Source: Eulemur rufifrons (taxonomy: Eukaryota; Chordata; Mammalia; Primates; Lemuridae). Taken from it: a DNA stretch of 64,000 bases. The notes under the pieces are model-generated. The model did not search any database. It was not told the DNA's origin and saw only the letters and a program-made list of their open reading frames with translations. The position numbers and the translations under genes are program-made. Below, in pieces: positions 1 to 9,283 of the stretch (position 1 is the first letter of the stretch; every line of letters starts with the position of its first letter). Where the stretch lies: assembly GCF_041146395.1 (NCBI RefSeq), contig NC_090990.1, positions 43,534,001 through 43,598,000 of the forward strand, read 5' to 3'.

Positions 1-267
1 TGACAGCCAGCAAGCAGCCAAGGATCTCAGACCTGTAACCTAAAGGAAATGGATTCTGCCAATGATCTCAATGAGCTTGGGAGCAGATTCTTCTCCTGAG
101 CCTCCAGGTAAGAGCCCAGCCCAGCTGACACCTGGATTTTGGCCTGGCAAGACCCTGAGCAGCGATCCTATCCAGATGCTACCTACAGAACTGTGAGATA
201 ATTAATGGGGTTGTTTTAAGCCGCAAATTTGTGGTAGTCTGTTGCACAACAATAGAAAATAAATACA
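1..267 (+). mobile_element. MaLR (MLT1-type) LTR, 3' part
   Basis: This is the 3' end of an ancient ERVL-MaLR long terminal repeat. The diagnostic order is visible: a 'ctgacacctggattttggcc' block near 125, 'ctgtgagataat' near 191, a 'gttgttttaagccgc' block near 210, and an end resembling 'aataaataca' at 267. It is cut by the window edge, so the 5' part is unseen. The exact MLT1 subfamily is not resolved. Confidence 0.75.
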
Positions 268-440
268 GCCCTCTATCCTAGCACTGCCGTGTAAACATGT
301 TTTCTTGTCTGTGTCACTCTGGACAAGTGAGTGAGTTCCACAGGGCCAGGGACTGTGCTTTGTGTGTCTCTTTATCTTCAATGAGTAGCACAATGCCTGG
401 CAGAGAGTAGATTCCAGATAAATATTTGCCCTTGAGCCTA
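268..440 (+). mobile_element. L2 3' end
   Basis: The piece matches the terminal L2 pattern: 'agggactgtg', then a 'caatgcctggca' block, then 'agtagat...ataaatatttg' near 405-428. It abuts the LTR directly. Confidence 0.7.
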
Positions 441-954
441 AAGAAATTTAAGCAAGGTTAGGAATCTTAACTGAGCACACATGAAAAATGATAGAATAAT
501 TCACGAGACAGTATGACCTAATGTCAGACTGGATGGCTCAGACCATGACTGCCAGAGGAGCTTTGAGAGATGAGTGTGGGTTGGCGTCTTCAGGGAAGTC
601 TTTAACTTGTTCTGTGTTCAATTAAATGCTTCCTCACGTTTCGACTCACACTAACCACACCTCTTTCCTGCTAATGCAAACGCATTGGAGGAGATAGATA
701 CTCCTGCAAGGTCCAGATGGTCCTTTGAGGCATCACTGTTATGTCTTTGCTGAAGCTACATCCTGAGTGGACAATCCACAGATGTTTAGCATCCAGCAAT
801 TACACTGAAACCCAGGAGAGCCCCCTCCAAGTGTATGGACAGCCTGGTCTGCAGAGCTGCCCAGGAAGCGAGGGTGAGCTGACAGTAAGGAGGCCATCCT
901 GAGGGACTGTGACCCACTATGTTCCTGCCTTCTGCGACGCCTTCAGACACATAG
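441..954. other. No recognised repeat or gene
   Basis: I could not assign this stretch. It has no long frame. The part near 620-700 contains AT-rich homeobox-like words (ttcaattaaatg, ctaatgcaaa) in otherwise complex sequence. It may be unique DNA. Confidence 0.35.
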
Positions 955-1075
955 AATCACCAAATGTGAGACCCCTCTAGACAACTGTATATTTTACAGA
1001 TGAGGAAACTGAGGAGCCAAAAGATGAAATAAGCTGCCTCTTTCTCAAGAGCACATCAGTAGGAAGGCTGGGGCG
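955..1075 (-). mobile_element. MIR SINE fragment (antisense)
   Basis: The sequence 'attttacagatgaggaaact' near 990 is the reverse complement of the MIR core and tail. The remainder is decayed. Confidence 0.7.
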
Positions 1076-1231
1076 ATAGCACGTAGTTTCTAATTCCCTA
1101 ATCAAGCACCGTATCCATCTCCTCTCTGCCTCCCATAATCCATCATCCTCAGGCTCATGTTCTTCCCCAGGGAATCTAGATCTTTACTCATCCCAAAATT
1201 TAAATCCTGAGAGGCAGGAAGAATGAGGGGT

Positions 1232-1258
1232 CTGTTTGTTTGTTTGTTTGTTTGTTTA
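1232..1258. repeat. (TTTG)n microsatellite
   Basis: About six perfect TTTG units are visible. Confidence 0.95.
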
Positions 1259-1589
1259 GCCAATCCAAGCATGCATTGTAAATTTTTGTCCCCTTTCTGA
1301 TGTACTGAATGTAACCTCTCTGCAGCTAACAGACATTTACTATCTCTGCATAGTCATAGCACTGGTTCTAGAAGGAAAATTCTCTCACAACCAGAGAGCA
1401 GATCATTGTGAGTCAACAAATTTGCAAGAAAAGGAGGTTTTGGAGGCAGGGGAACATGTGCTGGGTGGGTCAATGGTATTTGTGGGAGTATTGAGAAGAG
1501 CACATCCCTAGGATCATGGACCTTTGAGCTACAGGGAGGTCAAAGAGAGAAGGCACACTGCTTAGGTGTGAGCTGGGGCCTTAGTGTAA
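1259..1589. other. No recognised feature
   Basis: Mixed-composition sequence with no repeat or coding signal that I recognise. Confidence 0.3.
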
Positions 1590-1720
1590 TATAGGCAGGT
1601 TTATCTGACTTCCCTCCTCAAAAACTTGCAAAGGCTCCACATTGCCTACAGAATAAAATTCAAAGGTTATATCTTGGCATTCACAGCTATTGATATTTTA
1701 GGCTCAAATTACATTCTTGC
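1590..1720 (+). mobile_element. L2 fragment
   Basis: 'ctcctcaaaaacttgcaaag', 'ctccacattgcctacagaat' and 'ggcattcacagc' follow the order of the L2 3' region. Confidence 0.75.
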
Positions 1721-1734
1721 TTAGTATTTCATTT

Positions 1735-2210
1735 TCACATCCCTTTTGGATTAGGATATTTTTGTCTGCACATAATGGAAACCAAACTTGAACTAACTTA
1801 AAAAAAGGAGAGCTTTATAATAAAATTATTGTTGTGACTTATGGAATACATGAACAGAGGTGTGACAGGGACAGCATGAACCAGGGACTCAAAACATTCT
1901 TAGGACTCTTCCCTCCCTCCTCTCCACTCTGCACAATTCCTTTATTCTTTTCTCTGTCTGTAGAATGACTTCTCTTTACATCACCAGGAGAAAAAGTATG
2001 GCTTCCAACTGCTTCTGAGCATTATATCTTACGTCTTCCATTGTTGGCAAGTGATTGGCTTCTCCTTTAGAGGTTCATGCTCTAAAATTCCAAGGGATCA
2101 AAATTGAGTGGCCCTACTTGGGTCTCATGTTCTCCATTAGAGCAACAAGCTGAGAACAGTGGCCAAGGTCTCTGTACAAGCAAAGTGGCTCCTAAGGTCA
2201 CTCTTTCTGG
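1735..2210 (+). repeat. Ancient interspersed repeat, family A, copy 1
   Basis: This copy shares an arrangement with 12140-12610 and 60475-60980. A head resembling 'taatggaaaccaaacttgaa' is followed by an A-rich run, a pyrimidine-rich middle, and a tail resembling 'aagtgattggcttctc' to 'tgggtctcatg'. I recognise it as a recurring mammalian repeat but cannot name the family. Confidence 0.5.
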
Positions 2211-2429
2211 GAAAGAGATGCTGAACTGACATCCAAGAGATGTCCGATATCTTTCTCCAACTTGTTCTAACCAACTCTAAAATTTCATTTGTTTTTCTTC
2301 CATTTGCTGTTCACTGGATGATGATAGCCTCACTACCTTGTTCGGGACTGACTTAGCAACCAGGTGAAGATGTCTATAATGGGGAGAGGGATTAGAGAAG
2401 GTAGGTTGCCATAACTGGCGAAGTTTTTC

Positions 2430-2700
2430 ATCAGAACAATCATTTATTCATTCATTCAATAAGCATTTACTGAGGTCATACTCTATCCCAAGTGCTATGC
2501 CAGGAATGGTATATAGAGATAAATCTATACTTTCCTGCCTGCAAGAAGCTCATGTTTTAGTTAAGGAAACAGTGTAAACAGATCGTTCTAACATGCATTA
2601 CATGTGCCCTGATAGAGGTACACCCAGGATGTTTGGGAATGCACAGGAAGGACACCCTGGAAAGGCTTCATGGGGGTGGTGACACAAACTGAATCCTAAA
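2430..2700 (-). mobile_element. L2 3' end (antisense)
   Basis: 'ttcattcattcaataagcat', 'tttactgag' and 'agtgctatgccagg' are the reverse complement of the L2 terminus. 'ggaaggacaccctggaaagg' continues it upstream. Confidence 0.8.
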
Positions 2701-2759
2701 AGCCAAGTAGGTTCTGCTGAAAGCAATGGAAGTGTGAGTGAGCAATAGTGACAGATAAC

Positions 2760-3000
2760 AACCTGAGGATTGCCAGAGGCTGAGTTCTTCTGATGTGCCT
2801 GGCACCTGCTATGTGTTTACATTCATTTTCTCATTTAAACTTCACAAGGACTCTGTGAGACAGGTACTTTCATTACCACTTTAGAGATGGGGAAACTGAG
2901 ACTTAGAGAAGTAGGGTAACTTGCCTAAGGTCTCAGCATGGCTTAAGCGGCAGTGGGAGGATTTAAACCCAGACCTGTTTGCAACCAAATCACATCCTCA
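2760..3000 (-). mobile_element. MIR SINE (antisense)
   Basis: 'tttctcatttaaacttcaca', 'agatggggaaactgagac' and 'aggatttaaacccagacctg' appear in antisense MIR order. It is close to full length. Confidence 0.85.
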
Positions 3001-3089
3001 CATCACCTTCTATTGCCAGTAGCCTAAAGTATTTCCCATGAATGAGATTATGAAAAAGAAATGAGATATCAACTTCTCTGGGACCCTTA

Positions 3090-3660
3090 CAATACTCACA
3101 ATTCAAGGCCTGGCCAAGTGGAACACAGATGTACCAGATTCCTATTTGCATCTGTGCCAGTCTTGGGCCTTTACCCTTTGCCCTGGGATCCAGCTTTACT
3201 TTTTTTTTACCTTGTTTCTATATCACAGAACTGTATTTCCTAGATTCTCACATCAGCCAATTTCAAATGGGTTCAGCCAATGGGAGGCAAGAGATGAAAG
3301 GGCAAGGCAAGGAAAAAGCCAGCTCTCTCTCCCCATTCCGCTCTCCTAGGGCAGCATCTTTGGCAGCAGCTGCATCCCCTTGGTAGCTCTAGCTTCCACC
3401 TCTCAGGCTTGCTATGGTTTCAGCTCCACCCATGTGACCTAGCTTTTGGGTTCTAGTAACACCACCTCCTCCCTCTAGTGTAGAAGTTGTAGTGGCTTCC
3501 CGGGTATTATTACTGATCTCTGAGTTGCCTCACCATCCCCCTTTACCTTCTCAGATCCTCCACTGCCTGTGGAGCTACTTCTCTATATTAAATGTCCTCC
3601 AATTTAAATACTTAGAATGCACGTAAGTTCTGTTTTCCAGTCTAGACCCTGACTGATATG
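3090..3660 (+). repeat. Ancient LTR-like repeat, family B, copy 1
   Basis: The second copy lies at 24945-25425. Both have a 'tgccctggg' or 'ttgcccaaagg' block, 'ttcagccaatgggaggcaa', a purine-rich stretch, a long C/T-rich middle with 'tgcctcaccat', and the ending 'gaccctgactgatatg'. The closing 'ctgactgata' resembles LTR ends. The family name is uncertain. Short frames here are not genes. Confidence 0.5.
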
Positions 3661-3999
3661 GCTTCCTTCTCCTAGCTAGAGCAGTGCACAGAAGGAGTCC
3701 TCTTAGATTCATCATTCTCTTTGCCCTTTATCACTGTTTGCTGGCAGAGGAAGTTTATGATTTCCCCCCAGGATTTCTTAGAAGAATTATAATTTGCTGT
3801 TGCCAAAATACTCAACGGTCTGCCTCTATGTCTGTTCTCCTTTTAGTATTCTGAGTCTTATCTTTGTATCTAGACAGATCACCAGGAAACTAGATAGTTG
3901 CTTTCAATTAACTGAGACACCCACGAAAAGGTTTCCCTAAGACATATCATAACACCACTCTATCCTGAATAGGCTTTCCCATCCTCCACATTCCCATCA
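3661..3999. other. No recognised feature
   Basis: No repeat consensus, splice-framed exon or simple repeat was identified. Confidence 0.3.
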
Positions 4000-4140
4000 A
4001 CCAGGATATCAATGGAATAAATTCAACATGCTCTATTGTCCATCAAGCATGTGCCATGCATGTACTCTACCAGGTGTCTGAGATCCTAAGATAAATTAAC
4101 TCGGTCATTGCTCTCAGGAAGCTGACCATCAAAGTTCTTT
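4000..4140 (-). mobile_element. L2 fragment (antisense)
   Basis: The order 'aagcatgtgccatgcatgta', 'accaggtgtctgagatccta' and 'ctcaggaagct' matches the antisense L2 terminus with heavy decay. Confidence 0.45.
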
Positions 4141-4359
4141 TGGAAATCAGTTACGGTGAAAAGGTTACATTTCCAGGTTTTCTTGTTTCTATCTGGTAGA
4201 GCAAATGTGTACCCATCATGATCCCCATTTTGCCTTGTCTGCCAAGAAGCTCAGAGCTAATCTTCATTCTCAATATACTGATGCACCCACATCAGCTTAC
4301 GTGGTTAGTGATTTTTGCCTCTGCCTTCCTGCACAGATACTGTTTAATTATATTTTAAA

Positions 4360-4445
4360 AGTCTTGTTTTATATGCCTCTTTAACGGTAGACTCCTCAAA
4401 TGGCGAGAGGTTTAGTAGATGCTCAATAAAGAATTGGTTGAGTCA
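4360..4445 (+). mobile_element. L2 3' terminus
   Basis: 'tagtagatgctcaataaaga' followed by 'attggttgag' is the L2 end. Confidence 0.65.
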
Positions 4446-4990
4446 CTGTCAAAATCAGATGGCAATCCAGACCCTAATCTAACGCAATTGCTAATCTGTT
4501 CCTAACAATTGCTCTTGTGAGGATCCTCAGGTCTCGGCTCTTTGAGTTTTTCTCATCATATTTAAAAAAAAAAAAAAAAAGCACAGACACTTGTTTCCTG
4601 GTGCCAATTAAGCCATCTCGATTGCCTCTTGAGAAGACTAATTGTCTCACTTTTTATGTCCAACATGGTACTCAGCAATTGGACCCCCATCAGGCCATCC
4701 CCAGTTGAGTGAGTATAATTTAAATCACCCTCATCATGCTTGGAAAAGCAGCCACTCTCTGGCCTCTTAATATTCAATCTGTGAAAAAATTTCAATCCAA
4801 AGCATTTTATTTTTCTTACTGTGCTTTTCTGTTCCAAGACACCTGCCTCTTGGTGGATCATGTCTAAATTGTAAAATAAAGCAACTTAGAGTCCCTTGAA
4901 GAAAAGGGATGTGGTAAACTGCTGGACATGTTGCCTGTACATGCTGGGGACTCCTGTAGAATTCAGCTGCTTCAATCTGAGTCTCACTAG
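4446..4990. other. Unassigned sequence with poly(A) run
   Basis: It contains an A19-type run near 4562-4580, probably the tail of a decayed retroelement. The frames over it (Phe/Lys runs) are artefacts. No gene is seen. Confidence 0.35.
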
Positions 4991-4991
4991 A

Positions 4992-5004
4992 ATATATACA
5001 TATA

Positions 5005-5041
<37 letters not shown>

Positions 5042-5050
5042 ATATATATT
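4992..5050. repeat. (TA)n/(TG)n compound microsatellite
   Basis: A TA-rich run leads into a long TG run (5008-5037) and back to TA repeats. Confidence 0.95.
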
Positions 5051-5544
5051 AACTGTAGGAAGAGAGACTCAAGGAGCAGCTGGAATAATTAGAAAGCAAG
5101 ACAGGCATAGCCAATGCCCAGCACAGATGTCATCAACCCACTGTGCTGTGGCCACCACAGACATGACTAACCAACCTGCCCCTCTTTCCTACTGAGCCTT
5201 ACTGTGGCCTAGAATCTTTCTCAAGCCAATACACGAGGCAGCCATCCCCAGGAGGTCAGATCCTGCATATGAGACTGTTATGTGTTGTCCTCTCCCTGCT
5301 TTAGCTCTCAGGCCAGAGTCTCCGATGGGGCACCTGAATCTGGGGGCACCAGGTAATCAACCCAAGGCCCAAAGGAGCTGATTCGCAGGAGACAGGGGGG
5401 CAGACTGCAGGCACTGCACTTTACCTAAGTCCCCACTTTGAGGACTGTTCACCCCATGGGAGCTGTGTGTTCTTTGGATTTTATCATGTTTTAAAATCAG
5501 ACCTAGTATTTCTTGGTAATTATTTTTCCTGTTCTCATTTTTCT
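5051..5544. other. No recognised feature
   Basis: Complex sequence with moderate GC content. No repeat, exon or RNA gene was recognised. Confidence 0.3.
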
Positions 5545-5695
5545 TTTAGACTTTAGACTTAGCCACTTACCACTGGGTGACCTTGGATGAATCTCTTTAC
5601 CTTTCTAAGCCAGGGCTTCCTCGTCTATAAGAATATACCACCTTCCACAGGCTTATGGAGGTGATTAGACAATATAATTTATGCAAATCGGTACA
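5545..5695 (+). mobile_element. MIR SINE
   Basis: 'cttagccacttaccactggg', 'tgaccttgg' and 'gattagacaatataatttat' are in sense MIR order. A second MIR follows immediately. Confidence 0.75.
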
Positions 5696-5945
5696 GTACA
5701 GGAATTAGCAGCATAAACTTTGGAGCCAGGAGTATATTAAGGATATTAAGTTCTGATCTGCAAATTCTAAGACTCGAGGAAATTTCTTAACTTCTTAGGG
5801 CCTCAGTTTTTTCATCCAAAAAAAAAAAAGATAATTATAATACTGACCTCATAGGACCATTCCAAAGATTAAATGGGTGCTATGTAGAAAGGGCTTCGCA
5901 TAACCATGAAAAGTACTCCATAAATATCAGTTGCTCTGATTATTT
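5696..5945 (+). mobile_element. MIR SINE
   Basis: 'tttggagccagga' (5719), 'gggcctcagttttttcatcc', 'aagattaaatggg' and 'ccataaatatcagttg' give a nearly complete MIR in direct tandem with the preceding one. Confidence 0.85.
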
Positions 5946-6500
5946 TAACACCTGGCTCCTAGAAAGCATGTACCAAATTTTAATTCCCCTTTGTTTAATT
6001 CCTTTTTAAAATAATCTTCTCTCCTTTTTTACCTCTCAGGATTGAAGTGAGAGGTGAAGCTTTGTTGATCTAAGTGGAAGTAAAAAAGTCGCTGTCCTGG
6101 AGGAGATGGCATCACCCTCCGAGGTTCCTTGGCTGCACAGACTTCAGACAGGGACCCGGCCACCCCAGCCCTCCCCACCCCCTCCCTCCGGTGGTGGCAG
6201 GCCTCTTTTGGCTGAGGAAATCTGCTCCTTCACGTGTCTCCAGGGGACAATGTATTCAGCTTGGTAATTACGTGCTTCTCCCCAATCACGTAGCATTATA
6301 CACCACATCACCACACTGCTGAAAAAAGCCCCAAATGCTAATTAGTCCTCAAATTATCATTGATTTGATTTGATGTTGAATAAGCTTTGCCATTTATATT
6401 TAGGCAAGAGCTTCAGATTCAAGATGCTCTCTTTCAGATTGGGGTTTTTAAATAACTCGGTGGGGCCTGTCTTGCCTGTTCGGTGTGTTTATGTCAAGAA
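5946..6500. promoter_or_regulatory. Candidate conserved non-coding block
   Basis: No repeat is recognised. The 6260-6500 part is dense in homeodomain-type words: 'ggtaattacg', 'atgctaattag', 'tcattgatttga' and 'aataactcgg'. There are two 'cacgt' cores at about 6231 and 6288. No real frame is present. An enhancer role is inferred only. Confidence 0.3.
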
Positions 6501-6769
6501 ATCAGACTGACTGCAGATGAATGCCAGGTTGATTGAGTGCAAGAAAGGAATTATCCTCTCGGCCAGAGCTCAAAGCCTGGGAGCTCCTGAGCACAGAAAT
6601 CCCCACCTTGCGGGAGGACCAGAGGAGAAAGATGAGGGAAGGGGAGGAAGAAGACTGTCTCAAGTTGCAAGCACGTGTGGAGGGAGGAACCGTGGTTCTG
6701 AGTCACATTTAGTGGATGCTTCTTAGTCCTCACCAACAGCCCGGATCTTTCATAGGCCTTATGTCCTTT
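6501..6769. other. No recognised repeat
   Basis: GC-moderate, partly purine-rich sequence. The short frames on both strands show no domain. Confidence 0.3.
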
Positions 6770-6910
6770 AATAGCGACCACATCCCAGTGATATGGGCAT
6801 TGTTAGTTGTGGAAACTGAGGCTCAGAAACATGAGGTGATGTCACCGACCACAGAGCAAGTGAGTGAGAAAAGCTGAAGTTTATATCCAGGTCCTCTGAC
6901 TCCTTTGTCA
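6770..6910 (-). mobile_element. MIR SINE (antisense)
   Basis: 'gtggaaactgaggctcagaa', 'acagagcaagtgag' and 'tccaggtcctctgactcc' follow antisense MIR order. Confidence 0.75.
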
Positions 6911-7399
6911 CTCACTGTCTCCTGGATCCCCACATGCCTACAGCCCACCTTCCAACACCCTTGGCACCTTTCCCCATCTCAGACCCTTGGCCAAATCCCT
7001 GTCAAGTGAAAAAAATCCCAAAAATCCCTCAATGGCTTTGTTCTAGAAAGTACTAAATTGTACGTGTGTGCTTTAAAATTTTCCCCACGTGAACCATGCT
7101 TTAAAGGGACCATATCACTTAAACCAAAAAAAAAAAAAAGGAAGAACTAATCTCAAAAACCTAAGTATTAAGTGAGAATTTCAAAACACAAAAATTTCCC
7201 ATTACTAACTAGTGCCTATTCTTACTATTTGATAAAAATGTTCCATAACTTCTATGGATAACCTTTCTGAAACATGGCCTTAAAAATAAATGCTAGGGCA
7301 CAGTTTCACTGAAGTCTGTATTTATTTTATTAATTTCCATGTTTAACTTTGATAAATCAATGTGTACTTTATTGAATTTGATTTTCCTTCCTATGATAA
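6911..7399. other. AT-rich sequence, no recognised repeat
   Basis: It includes an A13-type run near 7127-7139. It is otherwise complex and AT-rich, with no coding signal. Confidence 0.3.
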
Positions 7400-7410
7400 T
7401 AAATAGTATA

Positions 7411-7468
7411 TGAGAGGGGAAGAAAAAAATGAGGGAGGAAAGAAGAGGAGAGAGAAGACAGGGAGACA
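7411..7468 (+). repeat. Purine-rich low-complexity tract
   Basis: Nearly all A and G. It explains the Lys/Glu-rich short frame that starts here. Confidence 0.8.
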
Positions 7469-7504
7469 CCATCAGAGCTTTCAGGCTGTGGTGTCACAGA
7501 ACTG

Positions 7505-7519
7505 TCCCCCCCCCACCCC
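7505..7519. repeat. Short poly(C) run
   Basis: A run of C residues broken once by A. Confidence 0.9.
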
Positions 7520-7559
7520 GTTCACGGCCCCATTCCTGCTCCTTCTAGATCCTCCAGGC

Positions 7560-7760
7560 AACAGGCAGTGTGTAGTGGTGGTTAAGTACCAGGGTGCCAA
7601 AGCCAAACTCTGGAGGTTTCAATCCTGACTCCCCTGCTTACTAGTGAATGACCTCGGGCAAATGCCTTGATTTTGTCGTGTTCCTTCCTGTATTTGTAAG
7701 AAGGAGATGATAACAGAACTTCAGAGGGGAGGGTGAGGCTGAAATGACACCAGCAAGAGG
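7560..7760 (+). mobile_element. MIR SINE
   Basis: 'gtagtggtggttaagtacca', 'tcaatcctgactcccctgct' and 'aatgacctcgggcaaatgcc' are in sense MIR order. Confidence 0.8.
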
Positions 7761-7879
7761 CCACAGTTGTCAGGTCTTGCAGACACAGAGATGTACTGCC
7801 CAGGCCCCCCCTTCAGGGACAGCCTTGTTGCTGCCTCCAGCTGTCAACTCCTTCGGGGTCACCTCCCTTGAGGTCACAC

Positions 7880-8130
7880 TCTCCCTAGGGTAACTCATGT
7901 CCAGCGACCAAGGGAGCAGGGCAGTTAAGACTCTGCCCTTTGGGATCAGTGCAGTCCAGCCCTGACCAGGTCCTGCTACCAGGGCCCAGACTTTGTCAGG
8001 CCTGCATCGCAGCCCGACCTCCCCCTCTACCCAACCCTGCTTCTTGTCACTCCCTTGACGTGTGTGAATCCCTAATAAACAGCTTGCACCCTGAAATCTA
8101 CCTCAAGAGTCTGCTTCCGGAGACCCTAAC
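7880..8130 (+). repeat. Probable LTR-like 3' end, unnamed
   Basis: 'ccctaataaacagcttgcac' is followed by 'ctgcttccggagaccctaac' and resembles a retroviral R/U5 end (polyadenylation signal, then a C/T-rich end). The family is not identified. The 186-residue frame 7940-8500 crosses this and the following repeat, so it is not a gene. Confidence 0.35.
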
Positions 8131-8394
8131 CAGCCACCACTTATGCCTGTTGTACCAAGGCCACTTCCTATATAACTCTCAGAGCAGCCCTGCTTCTCCA
8201 AGCCATTCCCATCTTCCTAGCTGGGGCATGGCCATTCCCTACCTGGATTTTCAGCCCGTCTCTGCCCCTACCCCGGCCCCTGCATCCTCTCCGCAGCTGC
8301 TCTACAGGACAATCTCCAGTTCTCACGGGGCAGCAGGGGCCTTTCGCCAGCAGCTGCACTGCCCCTGCGCTTTCCCTTCTGCCCCCAGACTGCC

Positions 8395-8690
8395 CAGGGC
8401 CCCTTGGACACTTCAGGTGCGTCCCTCCTGTGCACCTGTATGCTTGTTTTCTTTCATTCTTTTTAACCAGGCCACTTCGTCCTCCTTTCTTAATGCCTAA
8501 CGCAAATGCCATTTCCTCTGGGAAGGCTCTCCAGCCCCACTAAGCAAAAATAAGTACTCCTCTCCCTTAGAGCTCGTCTTTGGATTTACTAAGTAGTTTT
8601 GTGTGTACTTGGTTGTTTATTCTATTGTTTCTTCTATTAGTCAGTGACCAACTCCAGGGCCTACAAACATCTGTTTTTAGAAATATATTA
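8395..8690 (+). mobile_element. L2 3' region fragment
   Basis: 'aaatgccatttcctctggga', 'aaggctctccagcc', 'tttgtgtgtacttggttgtt' and 'actccagggcctac' are in L2 order. Confidence 0.65.
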
Positions 8691-8950
8691 TCTTTGTGTA
8701 TTATTCTTACTATTTAATACAAAAGTAACATAGATTACATGCAGAAAATTCAGAAAATGCAGATAAGCAAAAGAAAAAAATGAAAGTTGCCAATAAATCT
8801 CACTACCACTATTAACCACTATTTACATTTTCTGTGTATCCTTCCAGCCTTTTTTTCTATGCATACATATCTGTCTTGATATATATAGTAAAAATCGGAC
8901 TACATATACATGCTGGTTTTTAACCTGATTTTTAACCTAATTAAAATTCC
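8690..8950. repeat. Ancient repeat, family C, copy 1
   Basis: It shares wording with 36230-36480: 'cagaaaattcagaaaatgca', a 'cactattaaccac' block, 'atccttccagcctttttttc' and a 'tatgcatacat' block. It is a recurring mammalian repeat whose name I cannot give with confidence. Confidence 0.4.
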
Positions 8951-8954
8951 AACA

Positions 8955-9160
8955 GATTTTATCATTTAAATAGCTAGATGAGAAGATTTAAAATGTTCCC
9001 ACCACCAAGAAATGATAATGTTCAAGGTAATGGATATTCTCAATACCTTGGCTTGATCATTACACATTCTATGAATTTATCAAAATATTATATATACCCC
9101 ATAAATACATATAAATATAATGTATCAATAAAAAATAAATATTAAAGAATAGTCCTTTTA
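8955..9160 (+). mobile_element. L1M 3' end
   Basis: 'tgttcccaccaccaagaaat', 'ggtaatggatattctcaata', 'ttggcttgatcattacacat' and an ending 'atcaataaaaaataaat' follow the L1MB-like 3' UTR end. Confidence 0.75.
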
Positions 9161-9283
9161 TTAATATAACATAATTTTAAGGACTGCTATTTTTCAATTT
9201 TATGTACCATAATTTATTTAAACTTGCTTGTGTTTTATTCATCTTTTTATTCCAATACCTACCATAATATCTGAAATATAATA

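Noticed and set aside
7940..8500. 186-residue plus-strand frame
   Set aside because: It spans an LTR-like end and L2 sequence in GC-rich DNA, is overlapped by a minus-strand frame, and shows no domain.
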